A stretch of 64,000 bases of DNA, from NCBI GenBank assembly GCA_902825215.1, contig LR782234.1, forward strand, positions 3,658,001 to 3,722,000. Direction: 5' to 3'. This document shows, one piece after another, positions 34,761 through 43,681 of this stretch; position 1 is the stretch's first letter; every line of letters begins with the position of its first letter. The notes under the pieces are model-generated. The model was not told the DNA's origin, made no database searches, and worked only from the letters and a program-made list of their open reading frames with translations. A program made the position numbers and the translations under genes. This stretch comes from Pseudomonas fluorescens. Lineage in GTDB: Bacteria; Pseudomonadota; Gammaproteobacteria; Pseudomonadales; Pseudomonadaceae.

Positions 34761-34822
34761 TGTTTTGGCTCGACGAGGGGGGATTGGGATGGTCTGGTTT
34801 TGTGTCTGGCTTGAGAGGGCTG

Positions 34823-35039
34823 CCCTCACCCTAGCCCTCTCCCGGGGGGAGAGGGGACCGATTGGGGGATGCTCAAAATCTGCGCCGACCTGAAAAATCT
34901 TTGCCGAATCCATAATCGACTGGATCGTCGGATTGAATCGTGCCGAATATGGATTCGGCAAAATCGTTCAGGTTGACGGATGGTCCAAGCATCCCCCGAT
35001 CAGTCCCCTCTCCCCTTGGGAGAGGGTTAGGGTGAGGGG
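34823..35039. repeat. Class C intergenic element, full length
   Basis: Lies between puuC and puuA. Left end CCCTCACCCTAGCCCTCTCC, right end GAGAGGGTTAGGGTGAGGGG. The interior has ACCGATTGGGGGATGCTC, CGCCGACCTG and CCGAATCCATAATCGACTGG; here the two halves mirror each other (ATTCGGCA and GATTCGGC, GGTTGACGGATGGTCC). Confidence 0.8.
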
Positions 35040-35049
35040 CTTTTGATCT

Positions 35050-36426
35050 TCAGACCGTATGCAAATACCAGTTGTACTCAAGATCAGAAATCGAGTTCTC
35101 GAACTCCGCCAGTTCGCTTTCCTTGCACGCGACAAACACATCGATGTACATCGGGTCGATATAGCGCGCCATGACCTCGCTGTCGTCCAGCTCACGCAGG
35201 GCATCACGCAAGTTGTTCGGCAGGCTCTGTTCGTTCTGCTCGTAGCTGTTGCCTTCAACCGGGGCGCCCGGTTCGATCTGGTTGGTCAGACCGTGGTGAA
35301 TACCGGCCAGCACCGAGGCCATCAGCAGGTACGGGTTGGCATCGGCGCCGGCGACGCGGTGCTCGATGCGCACGGCGTCGGCTGAACCGGTCGGCACACG
35401 CACGGCGACGGTGCGGTTGTCGATGCCCCAGCTCGGCGAGTTCGGCACATAGAACTGCGCGCCGAAGCGGCGGTAGGAGTTGACGTTCGGGCAAAGGAAA
35501 GCCATTTGCGCCGGCAGGGTCTCCAGCACACCGCCGATCGCGTGACGCAGCGCGGCGTTCTGCTCGGGATCCTCGCTGGCGAAGATGTTGTTGCCTTCTT
35601 TATCCAGAATCGAAATGTGCACATGCAGACCATTACCCGCCTGGCCCGGATACGGCTTGGCCATGAAGGTGGTGTCCATCTCATGGTCGTAGGCGATGTT
35701 CTTCACCAGACGCTTGAGCAGCACCGCGTAATCGCAGGCCTTGATCGGGTCGGAGACGTGATGCAGGTTGACTTCGAATTGCGCCGGGGCGCTTTCCTTG
35801 ACGATGGCGTCAGCCGGGATGCCCTGCTCTTTCGCGCCTTCGAGGATGTCTTGCAGGCAATCGACGTATTCGTCGAGATCGTCGATCAGGTAGACCTGGG
35901 TCGACACCGGGCGCTTGCCGGAAACCGGCGAACGTGGCGACTGCGGACGGCCGTTCACGTTGTCCTGGTCGATCAGATAGAACTCCAGTTCAAACGCCGC
36001 GCAAATGGTCAGGCCCATGTCGTCGAACTTGCGCACGACATTGGCCAGCACCTCACGCGGGTCGGCGAAGAACGGCTGGCCTTCGATCTCGTGCATGGTC
36101 ATCAGCAGTTGTGCGGTCGGGCGCTTTTGCCACGGCTCGATGCTCAAGGTACCGGGAATCGGGTAGCAGATGCGGTCAGCGTCGCCGATGTCCAGACCCA
36201 GCCCGGTGCTTTCCACCGTGGAGCCGTTGATGTCCAGCGCGAAAAGCGAGGCCGGCAGGTTGATGCCTTTTTCGTACACCTTATGAAGACTGGTGCGTTC
36301 GATGCGCTTACCGCGCACCACACCGTTCATATCCGCAATCAGAAGGTCGACGTACAAAACCTCAGGATATTTCTTAAGGAATGCGTTGGCTTCGTTGAGT
36401 TGAACGGTACGCAGAGGGACCGACAT
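35050..36426 (-). CDS. puuA: Gamma-glutamylputrescine synthetase (second copy)
   Basis: 458 aa, glutamine synthetase fold. Motifs: AAFELEFYLIDQDN, GNGLHVHISILDKEG, FLCPNVNSYRRFG, NRTVAVRVPTG and GADANPYLLMASVLAG. Length is typical of PuuA/SpuB/SpuI. It makes gamma-glutamylputrescine from glutamate, putrescine and ATP. Divergent from puuD, which hydrolyses the end product, with a 282-base regulatory gap. It is related to the ligase at 21939-23303 but has a distinct N-terminus (MSVPLRTVQLNEANAFLKKYP). Confidence 0.92.
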   Translation of the reverse strand: MSVPLRTVQLNEANAFLKKYPEVLYVDLLIADMNGVVRGKRIERTSLHKVYEKGINLPASLFALDINGSTVESTGLGLDIGDADRICYPIPGTLSIEPWQKRPTAQLLMTMHEIEGQPFFADPREVLANVVRKFDDMGLTICAAFELEFYLIDQDNVNGRPQSPRSPVSGKRPVSTQVYLIDDLDEYVDCLQDILEGAKEQGIPADAIVKESAPAQFEVNLHHVSDPIKACDYAVLLKRLVKNIAYDHEMDTTFMAKPYPGQAGNGLHVHISILDKEGNNIFASEDPEQNAALRHAIGGVLETLPAQMAFLCPNVNSYRRFGAQFYVPNSPSWGIDNRTVAVRVPTGSADAVRIEHRVAGADANPYLLMASVLAGIHHGLTNQIEPGAPVEGNSYEQNEQSLPNNLRDALRELDDSEVMARYIDPMYIDVFVACKESELAEFENSISDLEYNWYLHTV

Positions 36427-36708
36427 GATGCACCTATTTAGCTGTTAATTATTATGCTCACTACCCTGTCACGCAGCCAGTCAATCCGAAAGACAAAGTG
36501 AAGTCAATAGCGAACACCGCGCCCCTCAGCCTTTATTTTTAGGGCTTTTTTTAACACTCTCGTGGCGAATCAGGCCCCAGAGCGGCGCAAACGTTACCGA
36601 TTGGATGAACGGCGTTTAGAATTTTTTACATGACAGTTGTTAATTAAAATCAACGAGGCTAAGCTCCGGAAAAGCTCGTTCAAGTGTCAGACTTCGAGGT
36701 GAATAAAA
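36427..36708. promoter_or_regulatory. Divergent promoter region between puuA and puuD
   Basis: 282 bases, AT-richer than the surroundings (TTAGCTGTTAATTATTATGC and GTTGTTAATTAAAATC). TTAATTA-type motifs occur near both starts. No exact PuuR operator could be fixed by eye. Confidence 0.5.
36528..36552 (+). terminator. Terminator-like stem and U-tract before puuD
   Basis: AGCCTT can pair with AGGGCT (one G-U pair) over a short U-rich loop and is followed by seven T. It lies about 160 bases upstream of the puuD ATG. It could be an attenuator in the puuD leader or simply a weak hairpin. Confidence 0.3.
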
Positions 36709-37470
36709 ATGGCATTCAAGCCATTGATCGGCGTTACTGCGTGCGTCAAACAGATTGGCCTGCACCCCTATCACATCAGCGGCGACAAATATGTTCGCGC
36801 TGTCAGCGTTGGCGCTGAAGGGTTGCCGGTGGTCATTCCTTCCCTTGGCAGCCTGACCGAAATCGACGACCTGCTCGGTCAGCTCGACGGTCTGCTGCTG
36901 ACCGGCTCGCCCTCGAACGTGGAACCCTTCCACTATCAAGGCCCGGCCAGCGCCCCCGGTACGGATCACGATCCGGCGCGGGACGCCACCACCCTTCCTC
37001 TATTACGTGCAGCCATCGCTGCGGGCGTTCCGGTGCTGGGCATCTGCCGTGGCTTCCAGGAAATGAACGTGGCGTTCGGCGGCAGCCTGCATCAGAAGGT
37101 GCATGAGCTGCCGGGCATGCTCGACCACCGCGAAGCCGACAGCCCCGATGTGGCCGTGCAATACGCACCGGCCCACGCGGTGACCGTGCTCGCGGGCGGC
37201 GTGTTTGAAGCGCTCGAGCTGCCGAATGAGTTTCAGGTCAACTCGATTCACAGCCAGGGCATCGATCGCCTTGCGCCCGGCCTGCGCGCCGAAGCCGTGG
37301 CGCCGGATGGCTTGATCGAGGCGATCTCGGTCGAGCACAGCCCGACCTTCGCCCTCGGCGTGCAGTGGCACCCGGAATGGCAAGTGCTGGACAACCCGAA
37401 CTACCTGAAGATTTTCCAGGCGTTCGGCGCGGCCTGCCGACAACGGGCGGCGCGACGCAACCAGCGCTGA
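36709..37470 (+). CDS. puuD: Gamma-glutamyl-GABA hydrolase
   Basis: 253 aa, class I glutamine amidotransferase fold. Nucleophile cysteine in LGICRGFQEMNVAFGG, catalytic His/Glu in GVQWHPEWQ, and LLTGSPSNVEPFHY near residue 65. It releases GABA and glutamate from gamma-glutamyl-GABA, the last step of the route begun by puuA. It is divergent from puuA. The polyamine transporter genes follow on the same strand after a 368-base gap with a REP doublet. Confidence 0.92.
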   Translation: MAFKPLIGVTACVKQIGLHPYHISGDKYVRAVSVGAEGLPVVIPSLGSLTEIDDLLGQLDGLLLTGSPSNVEPFHYQGPASAPGTDHDPARDATTLPLLRAAIAAGVPVLGICRGFQEMNVAFGGSLHQKVHELPGMLDHREADSPDVAVQYAPAHAVTVLAGGVFEALELPNEFQVNSIHSQGIDRLAPGLRAEAVAPDGLIEAISVEHSPTFALGVQWHPEWQVLDNPNYLKIFQAFGAACRQRAARRNQR

Positions 37471-37838
37471 CACCCCCCAGATACACCTAACGATTTACTG
37501 CCCCCATGGCGGTCGGGAGCGCTTGCGCGCATCCGGCAGCCGTGTACAGCAACACCCCGTGATAACAACAAGTACGACCCAGGCAGCCAGGACGGCGGCG
37601 CCGAACAAGCCGGATCGGTTTGAGCAATACCCGTCAGATCAACGCGAAACCCTGTGGGAGCTGGCTTGCCAGCGATGAGGCCGTCACCTGCAACATCTGT
37701 GGTGACTGACCCACCGCCATCGCTGGCAAGCCAGCTCCCACAGGGAAGGTGATTCGACAAGTGATGCTCATGCAGCTCCGCAATCCACTTAAGCCCGGCC
37801 ACATTGGCCAGGCAAACGAAACCTGTTGGGAGTTTCAC
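37471..37838. other. Gap before the polyamine transporter operon
   Basis: Holds a class B REP doublet at 37654-37741. The rest is presumably the transporter promoter; the sequence from 37500 to 37640 has no gene-like frame with a ribosome-binding site. Confidence 0.5.
37654..37741. repeat. REP hairpin pair, class B
   Basis: GTGGGAGCTGGCTTGCCAGC and its inverted copy, between puuD and the transporter operon. Confidence 0.85.
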
Positions 37839-38981
37839 ATGGCAAACGCCTCCAGCACTTACAGGAAGGCACTTGAAGGTCATCAGCAACCGAAAAAGGT
37901 GTTGGTGAAAGTCGATCGTGTCACCAAGAAGTTCGATGAAACCGTGGCCGTGGACGATGTGTCCCTGGAGATCCATCAGGGCGAAATCTTCGCGCTGCTG
38001 GGGGGCTCGGGTTCGGGCAAATCGACCCTGTTGCGCATGCTCGCCGGTTTCGAGCGCCCGACTGAAGGGCGAATTCTGCTCGATGGCGTGGACATCACCG
38101 ACATGCCGCCGTACGAGCGGCCGATCAACATGATGTTCCAGTCCTACGCGCTGTTCCCGCACATGACCGTCGCGCAGAACATCGCCTTCGGCCTCAAGCA
38201 GGACCGTTTGCCCGCCAGCGAAATCGATGCCCGCGTCGAAGAAATGCTGCGCCTTGTACACATGACCCAATACGCCAAGCGCCGCCCGCACCAGTTGTCC
38301 GGCGGCCAGCGCCAACGCGTCGCCCTCGCCCGCTCGCTGGCCAAGCGCCCGAAGCTGTTGCTGCTCGACGAGCCGATGGGTGCGCTGGATAAAAAGCTGC
38401 GCTCGCAGATGCAACTGGAGCTGGTCGAGATCATCGAACGCGTCGGCGTGACCTGCGTGATGGTGACTCACGATCAGGAAGAAGCCATGACCATGGCCGA
38501 GCGCATCGCGATCATGCACCTGGGCTGGATCGCCCAGATCGGCAGCCCGGTCGACATTTATGAAGCGCCGGTCAGCCGCATGGTCTGTGAATTCATCGGC
38601 AACGTGAACGCCTTCGACGGCACCCTGGTGGAAGACCTCGAAGGCCACGCGATCATTCACAGCCCGGATCTGCAGCAGAAGATCTACGTCGGTCACGGCG
38701 TCAGCACGTCGGTGCAGGACAAGTCGATCACCTACGCGATTCGCCCGGAAAAAATGCTCGTCAGCAGCACGCAACCGGAGGGCCGCTACAACTGGTCCGA
38801 AGGCAAGGTGCATGACATCGCCTACCTCGGCGGCCACTCGGTGTTCTACGTCGAATTGCCGGGGGGCAAGATCGTCCAGTCGTTCATGGCCAACGCCGAA
38901 CGCCGTGGCGCACGGCCGACCTGGGACGACAAGGTCTACGTCTGGTGGGAAGACGACAGCGGCGTGGTGCTGCGCTCATGA
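37839..38981 (+). CDS. potG: Polyamine ABC transporter ATP-binding protein
   Basis: 380 aa from ATG 37839 (MANASSTYRKALEGHQQPKK); an earlier frame opens at 37749 in non-coding sequence. Walker A GGSGSGKST, Q-loop MMFQSYALFPHMT, signature LSGGQRQRVALARSL, Walker B LLLLDEPMGALD, and the H-loop MVTHDQEEA. The C-terminal TOBE domain extends to residue 380. It powers import of putrescine/spermidine. The stop overlaps the next start by 4 bases (ATGA), so this is an operon with the two permeases and the binding protein. Confidence 0.93.
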   Translation: MANASSTYRKALEGHQQPKKVLVKVDRVTKKFDETVAVDDVSLEIHQGEIFALLGGSGSGKSTLLRMLAGFERPTEGRILLDGVDITDMPPYERPINMMFQSYALFPHMTVAQNIAFGLKQDRLPASEIDARVEEMLRLVHMTQYAKRRPHQLSGGQRQRVALARSLAKRPKLLLLDEPMGALDKKLRSQMQLELVEIIERVGVTCVMVTHDQEEAMTMAERIAIMHLGWIAQIGSPVDIYEAPVSRMVCEFIGNVNAFDGTLVEDLEGHAIIHSPDLQQKIYVGHGVSTSVQDKSITYAIRPEKMLVSSTQPEGRYNWSEGKVHDIAYLGGHSVFYVELPGGKIVQSFMANAERRGARPTWDDKVYVWWEDDSGVVLRS

Positions 38982-39892
38982 GAACCTTCAATCAGCAATT
39001 CCTGCGCCTGGTGCCCAGCGGGCGAAAACTGGTGATCGGCATTCCGTTCATCTGGCTGTTCCTGTTCTTCATGCTGCCGTTTTTTCTGGTGATGAAGATC
39101 AGCTTCTCGGAAGCGGCGCTGGCGATCCCGCCGTACTCGGAGATCTACACCTACGCCGAACAGAAATTCCAGCTGCTGCTGAACATCGGCAACTACACCC
39201 TGCTCGGCGAAGACGATCTGTACCTGTCAGCCTACCTCGGCTCGCTGAAGGTCGCCGCGCTGAGTACCGTGATGTGTCTGCTGATCGGTTTCCCGATGGC
39301 TTACGCGATCACCAAGACCGGCAAGGAAACGCAAAACGTCCTGCTGCTGCTGATCATGATGCCGACCTGGACGGCGATCCTGATCCGCGTGTACGCGTGG
39401 ATGGGCATTCTCAGCAACAACGGTTTGCTCAACGCGTTTCTGATGTGGACCGGGCTGACCGATCACCCGATCGAGATCCTCAACACCAACACCGCGGTGT
39501 ATATCGGTGTGGTGTACGCGTATCTGCCGTTCATGGTGCTGCCGCTGTACGCCAACCTGGTAAAGCACGACAACAGCCTGCTGGAAGCTGCGCAGGATCT
39601 GGGTTCGAGCAACTTCAACAACTTCTGGAAAATCACCGTGCCGCTGGCCAAGAACGGGATCATCGCAGGCTGCATGCTGGTGTTCATTCCGGTGGTCGGT
39701 GAGTTCGTGATTCCGGAACTGCTGGGCGGCCCGGAGACGCTGATGATCGGCCGCGTGCTGTGGCAAGAGTTCTTCAATAACCGCGACTGGCCGGTGGCGT
39801 CTGCGCTGGCGGTGGTAATGCTGTTGATCCTGATTGTGCCGATTCTGCTGTTCAACCGCAGCCAGGCCAAAGAGATGGAGGCACGGGGATGA
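38978..39892 (+). CDS. potH: Polyamine ABC transporter permease 1
   Basis: 304 aa from ATG 38978, translationally coupled to the ATPase gene. N-terminal helix IPFIWLFLFFMLPFFLVMKI, then a large periplasmic loop. The EAA-type cytoplasmic loop reads EAAQDLGSSNFNNFWKITVPL, contacting the ATPase. About six membrane helices. Matches the PotH/SpuG family. Overlaps the next permease by ATGA. Confidence 0.93.
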   Translation: MRTFNQQFLRLVPSGRKLVIGIPFIWLFLFFMLPFFLVMKISFSEAALAIPPYSEIYTYAEQKFQLLLNIGNYTLLGEDDLYLSAYLGSLKVAALSTVMCLLIGFPMAYAITKTGKETQNVLLLLIMMPTWTAILIRVYAWMGILSNNGLLNAFLMWTGLTDHPIEILNTNTAVYIGVVYAYLPFMVLPLYANLVKHDNSLLEAAQDLGSSNFNNFWKITVPLAKNGIIAGCMLVFIPVVGEFVIPELLGGPETLMIGRVLWQEFFNNRDWPVASALAVVMLLILIVPILLFNRSQAKEMEARG

Positions 39893-40761
39893 AACGCTTC
39901 AATTTTTCGAAGTTCATGCTGATCTTTGGCCTGATGTTCATTTATCTGCCGATGCTGATTCTGGTGATCTACTCGTTCAACGCCTCGAAACTGGTGACGG
40001 TGTGGGGTGGCTGGTCGGTGAAGTGGTACGTCGGCCTGCTCGACAACACGCAATTGATGGGCTCGGTGCTGCGCTCGCTGGAAATCGCCTGCTACACCGC
40101 GATTGCTGCGGTCGCACTGGGCACCCTCGCCGCTTTCGTTCTGACGCGAGTCACGCGCTTCAAGGGCCGCACGTTGTTTGGTGGTCTGGTCACCGCGCCG
40201 TTGGTGATGCCGGAAGTGATCACCGGTCTGTCGCTGTTGCTGCTGTTCGTGGCGATGGCGCAACTGATCGGCTGGCCGCAGGAGCGTGGCATCGTCACGA
40301 TCTGGATCGCCCACACCACGTTTTGTGCCGCCTATGTGGCGGTGGTAGTCTCCGCGCGCCTTCGCGAGCTGGACCTGTCGATCGAAGAAGCGGCGATGGA
40401 TTTGGGTGCGAAACCGTTCAAAGTGTTTTTCCTGATCACCATCCCGATGATCGCGCCGTCGCTGGCGGCGGGCGGGATGATGTCGTTCGCCTTGTCGCTG
40501 GATGACCTGGTACTGGCGAGCTTCGTGTCCGGGCCTGGCTCCACGACGCTGCCGATGGAAGTGTTCTCGGCGGTGCGTCTCGGTGTGAAGCCTGAGATCA
40601 ACGCCGTGGCCAGCCTGATTCTACTGGCGGTGTCGCTGGTGACCTTCCTTGTCTGGTACTTCGGTCGCAAGGCAGAAGCCAACCGCAAGCGGGCGATTCA
40701 GGAAGCGATGGATCAGACCGCCAACGAAGCATGGCAGCCGCAACGTGCGGCGACTGCCTGA
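39889..40761 (+). CDS. potI: Polyamine ABC transporter permease 2
   Basis: 290 aa. First helix LIFGLMFIYLPMLILVIYSF; the EAA loop is EEAAMDLGAKPFKVFFLITI with the motif GAKPFKVFFLI. Six helices; PotI/SpuH family. It starts inside the stop region of permease 1. A class C repeat half lies between its stop and the binding-protein gene, separating them by 123 bases in the operon. Confidence 0.93.
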   Translation: MKRFNFSKFMLIFGLMFIYLPMLILVIYSFNASKLVTVWGGWSVKWYVGLLDNTQLMGSVLRSLEIACYTAIAAVALGTLAAFVLTRVTRFKGRTLFGGLVTAPLVMPEVITGLSLLLLFVAMAQLIGWPQERGIVTIWIAHTTFCAAYVAVVVSARLRELDLSIEEAAMDLGAKPFKVFFLITIPMIAPSLAAGGMMSFALSLDDLVLASFVSGPGSTTLPMEVFSAVRLGVKPEINAVASLILLAVSLVTFLVWYFGRKAEANRKRAIQEAMDQTANEAWQPQRAATA

Positions 40762-40811
40762 TCCGCATCACTCGCGAGTTTGCGCAAATGTTGTCCGGCC
40801 CCTCGGTCAGT

Positions 40812-40846
40812 CCCCTCTCCGCCGGGAGAGGGTCAGGGTGAGGGGC
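40812..40846. repeat. Class C intergenic element, single end
   Basis: CCCCTCTCCGCCGGGAGAGG followed by GTCAGGGTGAGGGG: the right-hand end of the element alone, sitting inside the transporter operon between potI and potF. Confidence 0.65.
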
Positions 40847-40884
40847 CTTTGCTTGAAGTGAATAAAAAGAAGGGAGTTGTACCG

Positions 40885-41982
40885 ATGAAAATGTTTGGCA
40901 GGACTCTGCTGACACTGTCCTTGATGGGCGCAATGGTCATGGGCGCCCAGGCCAACGATAAGGTGCTGCGGGTTTACAACTGGTCCGATTACATCGCCCC
41001 GGACACCGTGAAGAAGTTCGAAGACGAAACCGGTATCCGTGTGACCTACGACGTCTTCGACAGCAACGAAACCCTTGAGGCACGTTTGCTGGCGGGCAAA
41101 TCCGGTTACGACCTGGTGGTGCCGTCGAACAGTTTTCTGGCCAAGCAGATCAAGGCCGGCGTCTATCAACCGCTGGATAAAACCAAGCTGCCGAACTGGA
41201 AGAACCTCAACCCGGTGCTGCTGAAAAACGCCTCCGCCAGCGATCCGGACAACGCCCACGCGTTTCCGTACATGTGGGGCTCGATCGGCATCGGTTTCAA
41301 CCCGGCCAAGGTCAAGGAAGTGCTCGGTGCCGACGCGCCGACCAACTCGTGGGACTTGCTGTTCAAACCCGAGAACGCGGAAAAGCTCAAGGCTTGCGGC
41401 ATCAGTTTCCTCGATTCGCCGACCGAGATGATCCCGGCTGCCCTGCACTATCTGGGCTACCCGGTGAACGACAGGGACACCGCGCACATCAAGGAAGCCG
41501 AGGCGCTGTTCATGAAAATCCGCCCGAACGTGGCGTATTTCCATTCCTCGAAATACATCTCCGACCTGGCCAACGGCAACATCTGCGTGGCGGTCGGTTA
41601 CTCCGGTGACGTCCTCCAGGCCAAGGCCCGCGCGGTGGAATCAGGTAACAACGTGGTGATCGACTACAGCATCCCCAAGGAAGGTGCCGGCAGCTTCTAC
41701 GACATGGTCGCCATCCCGCGTGATGCGGCGAACGTCGAGAATGCTTACCGGTTCATGGACTTCTTGATGCGCCCGGAGATCATCGCCGAAATCACCAACA
41801 GCAACGGCTACAGCAATGCCAACGCCGCCGCAACGCCACTGGTGGACGAAGCGATCCGCAACGACCCCGGCTCCTACCCGTCGCAAGCGGTGATGGCCAC
41901 GCTGTACGCGGTGCCGGATCAACCGATCGCCACCCAGCGGATCATGACGCGCGGCTGGACCCGAGTAAAACTCGGTAGATAA
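40885..41982 (+). CDS. potF: Periplasmic polyamine-binding protein
   Basis: 365 aa from ATG 40885 with AGAAGGGAG upstream. Signal peptide [16 protein letters not shown]. Mature motif [20 protein letters not shown] is the conserved opening of PotF/SpuD/SpuE. Further pocket segments: [31 protein letters not shown]. It delivers putrescine or related polyamines to the PotGHI permease. Unusually it is the last gene, whereas E. coli potFGHI begins with it. The next gene lies more than 350 bases away. Confidence 0.93.
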   Translation: MKMFGRTLLTLSLMGAMVMGAQANDKVLRVYNWSDYIAPDTVKKFEDETGIRVTYDVFDSNETLEARLLAGKSGYDLVVPSNSFLAKQIKAGVYQPLDKTKLPNWKNLNPVLLKNASASDPDNAHAFPYMWGSIGIGFNPAKVKEVLGADAPTNSWDLLFKPENAEKLKACGISFLDSPTEMIPAALHYLGYPVNDRDTAHIKEAEALFMKIRPNVAYFHSSKYISDLANGNICVAVGYSGDVLQAKARAVESGNNVVIDYSIPKEGAGSFYDMVAIPRDAANVENAYRFMDFLMRPEIIAEITNSNGYSNANAAATPLVDEAIRNDPGSYPSQAVMATLYAVPDQPIATQRIMTRGWTRVKLGR

Positions 41983-42009
41983 CCACGCCAGTCAACACTG
42001 ATAAACCCT

Positions 42010-42097
42010 GTGGGAGCTGGCTTGCCAGCGATGGCGGTGGGTCAGACAACGATGACGCTAGATGTGCTGGCCCTATCGCTGGCAAGCCAGCTCCCAC
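42010..42097. repeat. REP hairpin pair, class B
   Basis: GTGGGAGCTGGCTTGCCAGC and inverted copy, just downstream of potF. Confidence 0.85.
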
Positions 42098-42126
42098 AGG
42101 TTTTGCGATCGAATTCGGTAATTGAT

Positions 42127-42233
42127 CGTTCCCACGCACAGCAAAGGAATGCAGCCCGGGACGCTCCGCGTCCCATTCCACGGCGCACGCAAAGTGTCCA
42201 TTGAGGCATTCCCCCGCACAGGGTGGGAACGAT
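42127..42233. repeat. Class D intergenic element (GTTCCCACGC type)
   Basis: Begins with GTTCCCACGC and ends with GGTGGGAACGA; internally GCAGCCCGGGACGCTCCGCG forms a perfect hairpin GGGACGC/GCGTCCC (42158-42174). A shorter relative is at 58116-58163. Confidence 0.65.
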
Positions 42234-42324
42234 TTGCGCAACCCTTTCCGTTCACGCAGCGCCTTACCACCGCTGCCCCTGCTCTGAACGGCCTCACCTG
42301 GCTTCCTCGGTTCAGGTGAATTTC

Positions 42325-42348
42325 AGGCGCCCTCGGGCGCCTTTTTTT
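42325..42348 (+). terminator. Strong intrinsic terminator
   Basis: AGGCGCC paired with GGCGCCT around a CTCG tetraloop, then seven T. It faces the plus strand, so it probably ends the transporter transcript (potG-potF) before the convergent thpR gene. Confidence 0.85.
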
Positions 42349-42354
42349 GTGCCA

Positions 42355-42894
42355 TCAGATCAGCGGCCAGTCCTGAATAATCCGATAGCGGCCCTTGTGC
42401 GATTCGAACAGGGCGAAGCGTTCGGCGCGCAGGAAGAATTCCGGCGGTGTGCCGGCCTCAGGCTCAGGTGCGCGAAATTCCCGCGCCAGGGTCAGGTGCG
42501 GGCGAAATTCGCGCGGTGTCTCTTCAAAGCCGAACGGCAACATGGCTTGTTCCAGTGCGTAGACCAGACGCAACAATGCCGGCGGCGCTTGTTCCGGCGC
42601 CAGCGATAAGACCCCGGCACGGTGCCACACCTGCAGGCGATCCAGAGCAATCCTTAACGCAGCGCCCGGCGTGCGCACCTGGGCCGCGGCTTCGCAGACA
42701 GGCTGAATCTGCGCCAACGGCACGGCGCCGAGGAACAGCAGGGTCAGATGAAAATTATCCGCCGGCACCGGTTTGCCGGTGCGCAGGCGCAATTCACTGC
42801 GCCATTGCGCGATTGCCTTGCGCTGCGCCGGCGGGCAGTCCAAGGCGAAAAACAGCCGCTTGAACGGCTCATCCCTGCGCACTTCATCGATCAT
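42355..42894 (-). CDS. thpR: RNA 2',3'-cyclic phosphodiesterase (2H/LigT family)
   Basis: 179 aa. Two HxTx catalytic motifs: HLTLLFLG and HLTLARE. The N-terminus RLFFALDCPPAQRKAI is a family hallmark. It opens 2',3'-cyclic phosphates on RNA ends (thpR/ligT). Length matches the family. It stands alone; divergent from a small hypothetical gene. Confidence 0.92.
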   Translation of the reverse strand: MIDEVRRDEPFKRLFFALDCPPAQRKAIAQWRSELRLRTGKPVPADNFHLTLLFLGAVPLAQIQPVCEAAAQVRTPGAALRIALDRLQVWHRAGVLSLAPEQAPPALLRLVYALEQAMLPFGFEETPREFRPHLTLAREFRAPEPEAGTPPEFFLRAERFALFESHKGRYRIIQDWPLI

Positions 42895-43002
42895 GGTCCC
42901 TGCCCCCTTGGCTCACTGTCAGCGGTCGATTTTACACAGCCTGTTCTGACGACCGGTGACAGGCGGCTATAGTTCAAGGATCGCTATCAACCGGAGGCAG
43001 CC

Positions 43003-43197
43003 ATGCGCGAGATCCTCAGCAAAGAACCGTGGTGGGCCCGGCCACCGCAACCCGGGCAAGATGAAAGCCAGCTGGAATGGGGCTGGCTGGTGATTTACTC
43101 CGACGGTGAGGCACGCTTTGAATTCGTCCGCGAACGCCCGACCGATGAACAGATCCGCCAGCGCAAAGGCTGCCGCATCGCCCCGTCACCCGAGTGA
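43003..43197 (+). CDS. Small conserved-type hypothetical protein
   Basis: 64 aa, start with CGGAGGCAGCC ribosome-binding site. Tryptophan-rich N-terminal half (EPWWARPPQPGQDESQLEWGW) and a charged tail (RERPTDEQIRQRKGCRIAPS). Soluble, no signal peptide. Function unknown; the good start signal and biased composition argue it is real. A class A REP doublet follows. Confidence 0.6.
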   Translation: MREILSKEPWWARPPQPGQDESQLEWGWLVIYSDGEARFEFVRERPTDEQIRQRKGCRIAPSPE

Positions 43198-43221
43198 ACA
43201 CAGCCAGTCAACACTAACCCT

Positions 43222-43308
43222 GTGGGAGCGAGCCTGCTCGCGAATGCGGTGGGTCAATCAACAAGGATTTTTCTGATCGGGCGCCTTCGCGAGCAGGCTC
43301 GCTCCCAC
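43222..43308. repeat. REP hairpin pair, class A
   Basis: GTGGGAGCGAGCCTGCTCGC and inverted copy between the small gene and the convergent DUF1428 gene. Confidence 0.85.
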
Positions 43309-43325
43309 AATGGTCCTGCAGGCAC

Positions 43326-43679
43326 TCAGGATTCGCGGAGGTTCTTGAAGCCGCCAAAAATCATCCGCTGGCCATCGAAACCCATCGGGTTGACGTCCGG
43401 CTGCATGCGCGGGTCTTTCATCATTTTCGCCATGCCGGCGTCGCGAGTAGCCTTGTCCGGCCAGATCAGCCAGCCGGACGATACGGTCTCGCCGTCCTTG
43501 AGTTTGACCGCCATGGGGAACGAGGTGAGCTTGCCTTCGGGGACGTCATCGCCCCAACACTGCATCACCTCCGTGGCGCCGTATTCCTTGAACAGCCGCG
43601 CGGCGATTTCACAATGTTTTTTGTACTGCTCGTGATTGGCGTTCGGCACCGGCGCCACGAAAATATCGATGTAAGCCAT
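43326..43679 (-). CDS. DUF1428 family protein
   Basis: 117 aa from ATG 43679 with GGAGAATGATC upstream. The sequence (MAYIDIFVAPVPNANHEQYK, then GDDVPEGKLTSFPMAVK, DPRMQPDVNPMGFDGQRMIFGGF) is a full-length DUF1428 domain, a dimeric alpha/beta-barrel fold of the YbaA type. Function unknown. It lies immediately downstream of the predicted lipoprotein gene (2 bases between), so the two are cotranscribed. Confidence 0.88.
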   Translation of the reverse strand: MAYIDIFVAPVPNANHEQYKKHCEIAARLFKEYGATEVMQCWGDDVPEGKLTSFPMAVKLKDGETVSSGWLIWPDKATRDAGMAKMMKDPRMQPDVNPMGFDGQRMIFGGFKNLRES

Positions 43680-43681
43680 GA

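Noticed and set aside
33201..34814. Plus-strand open frame of over 530 codons opposite puuC
   Set aside because: The minus-strand aldehyde dehydrogenase has all catalytic residues; the opposite frame has no motif.
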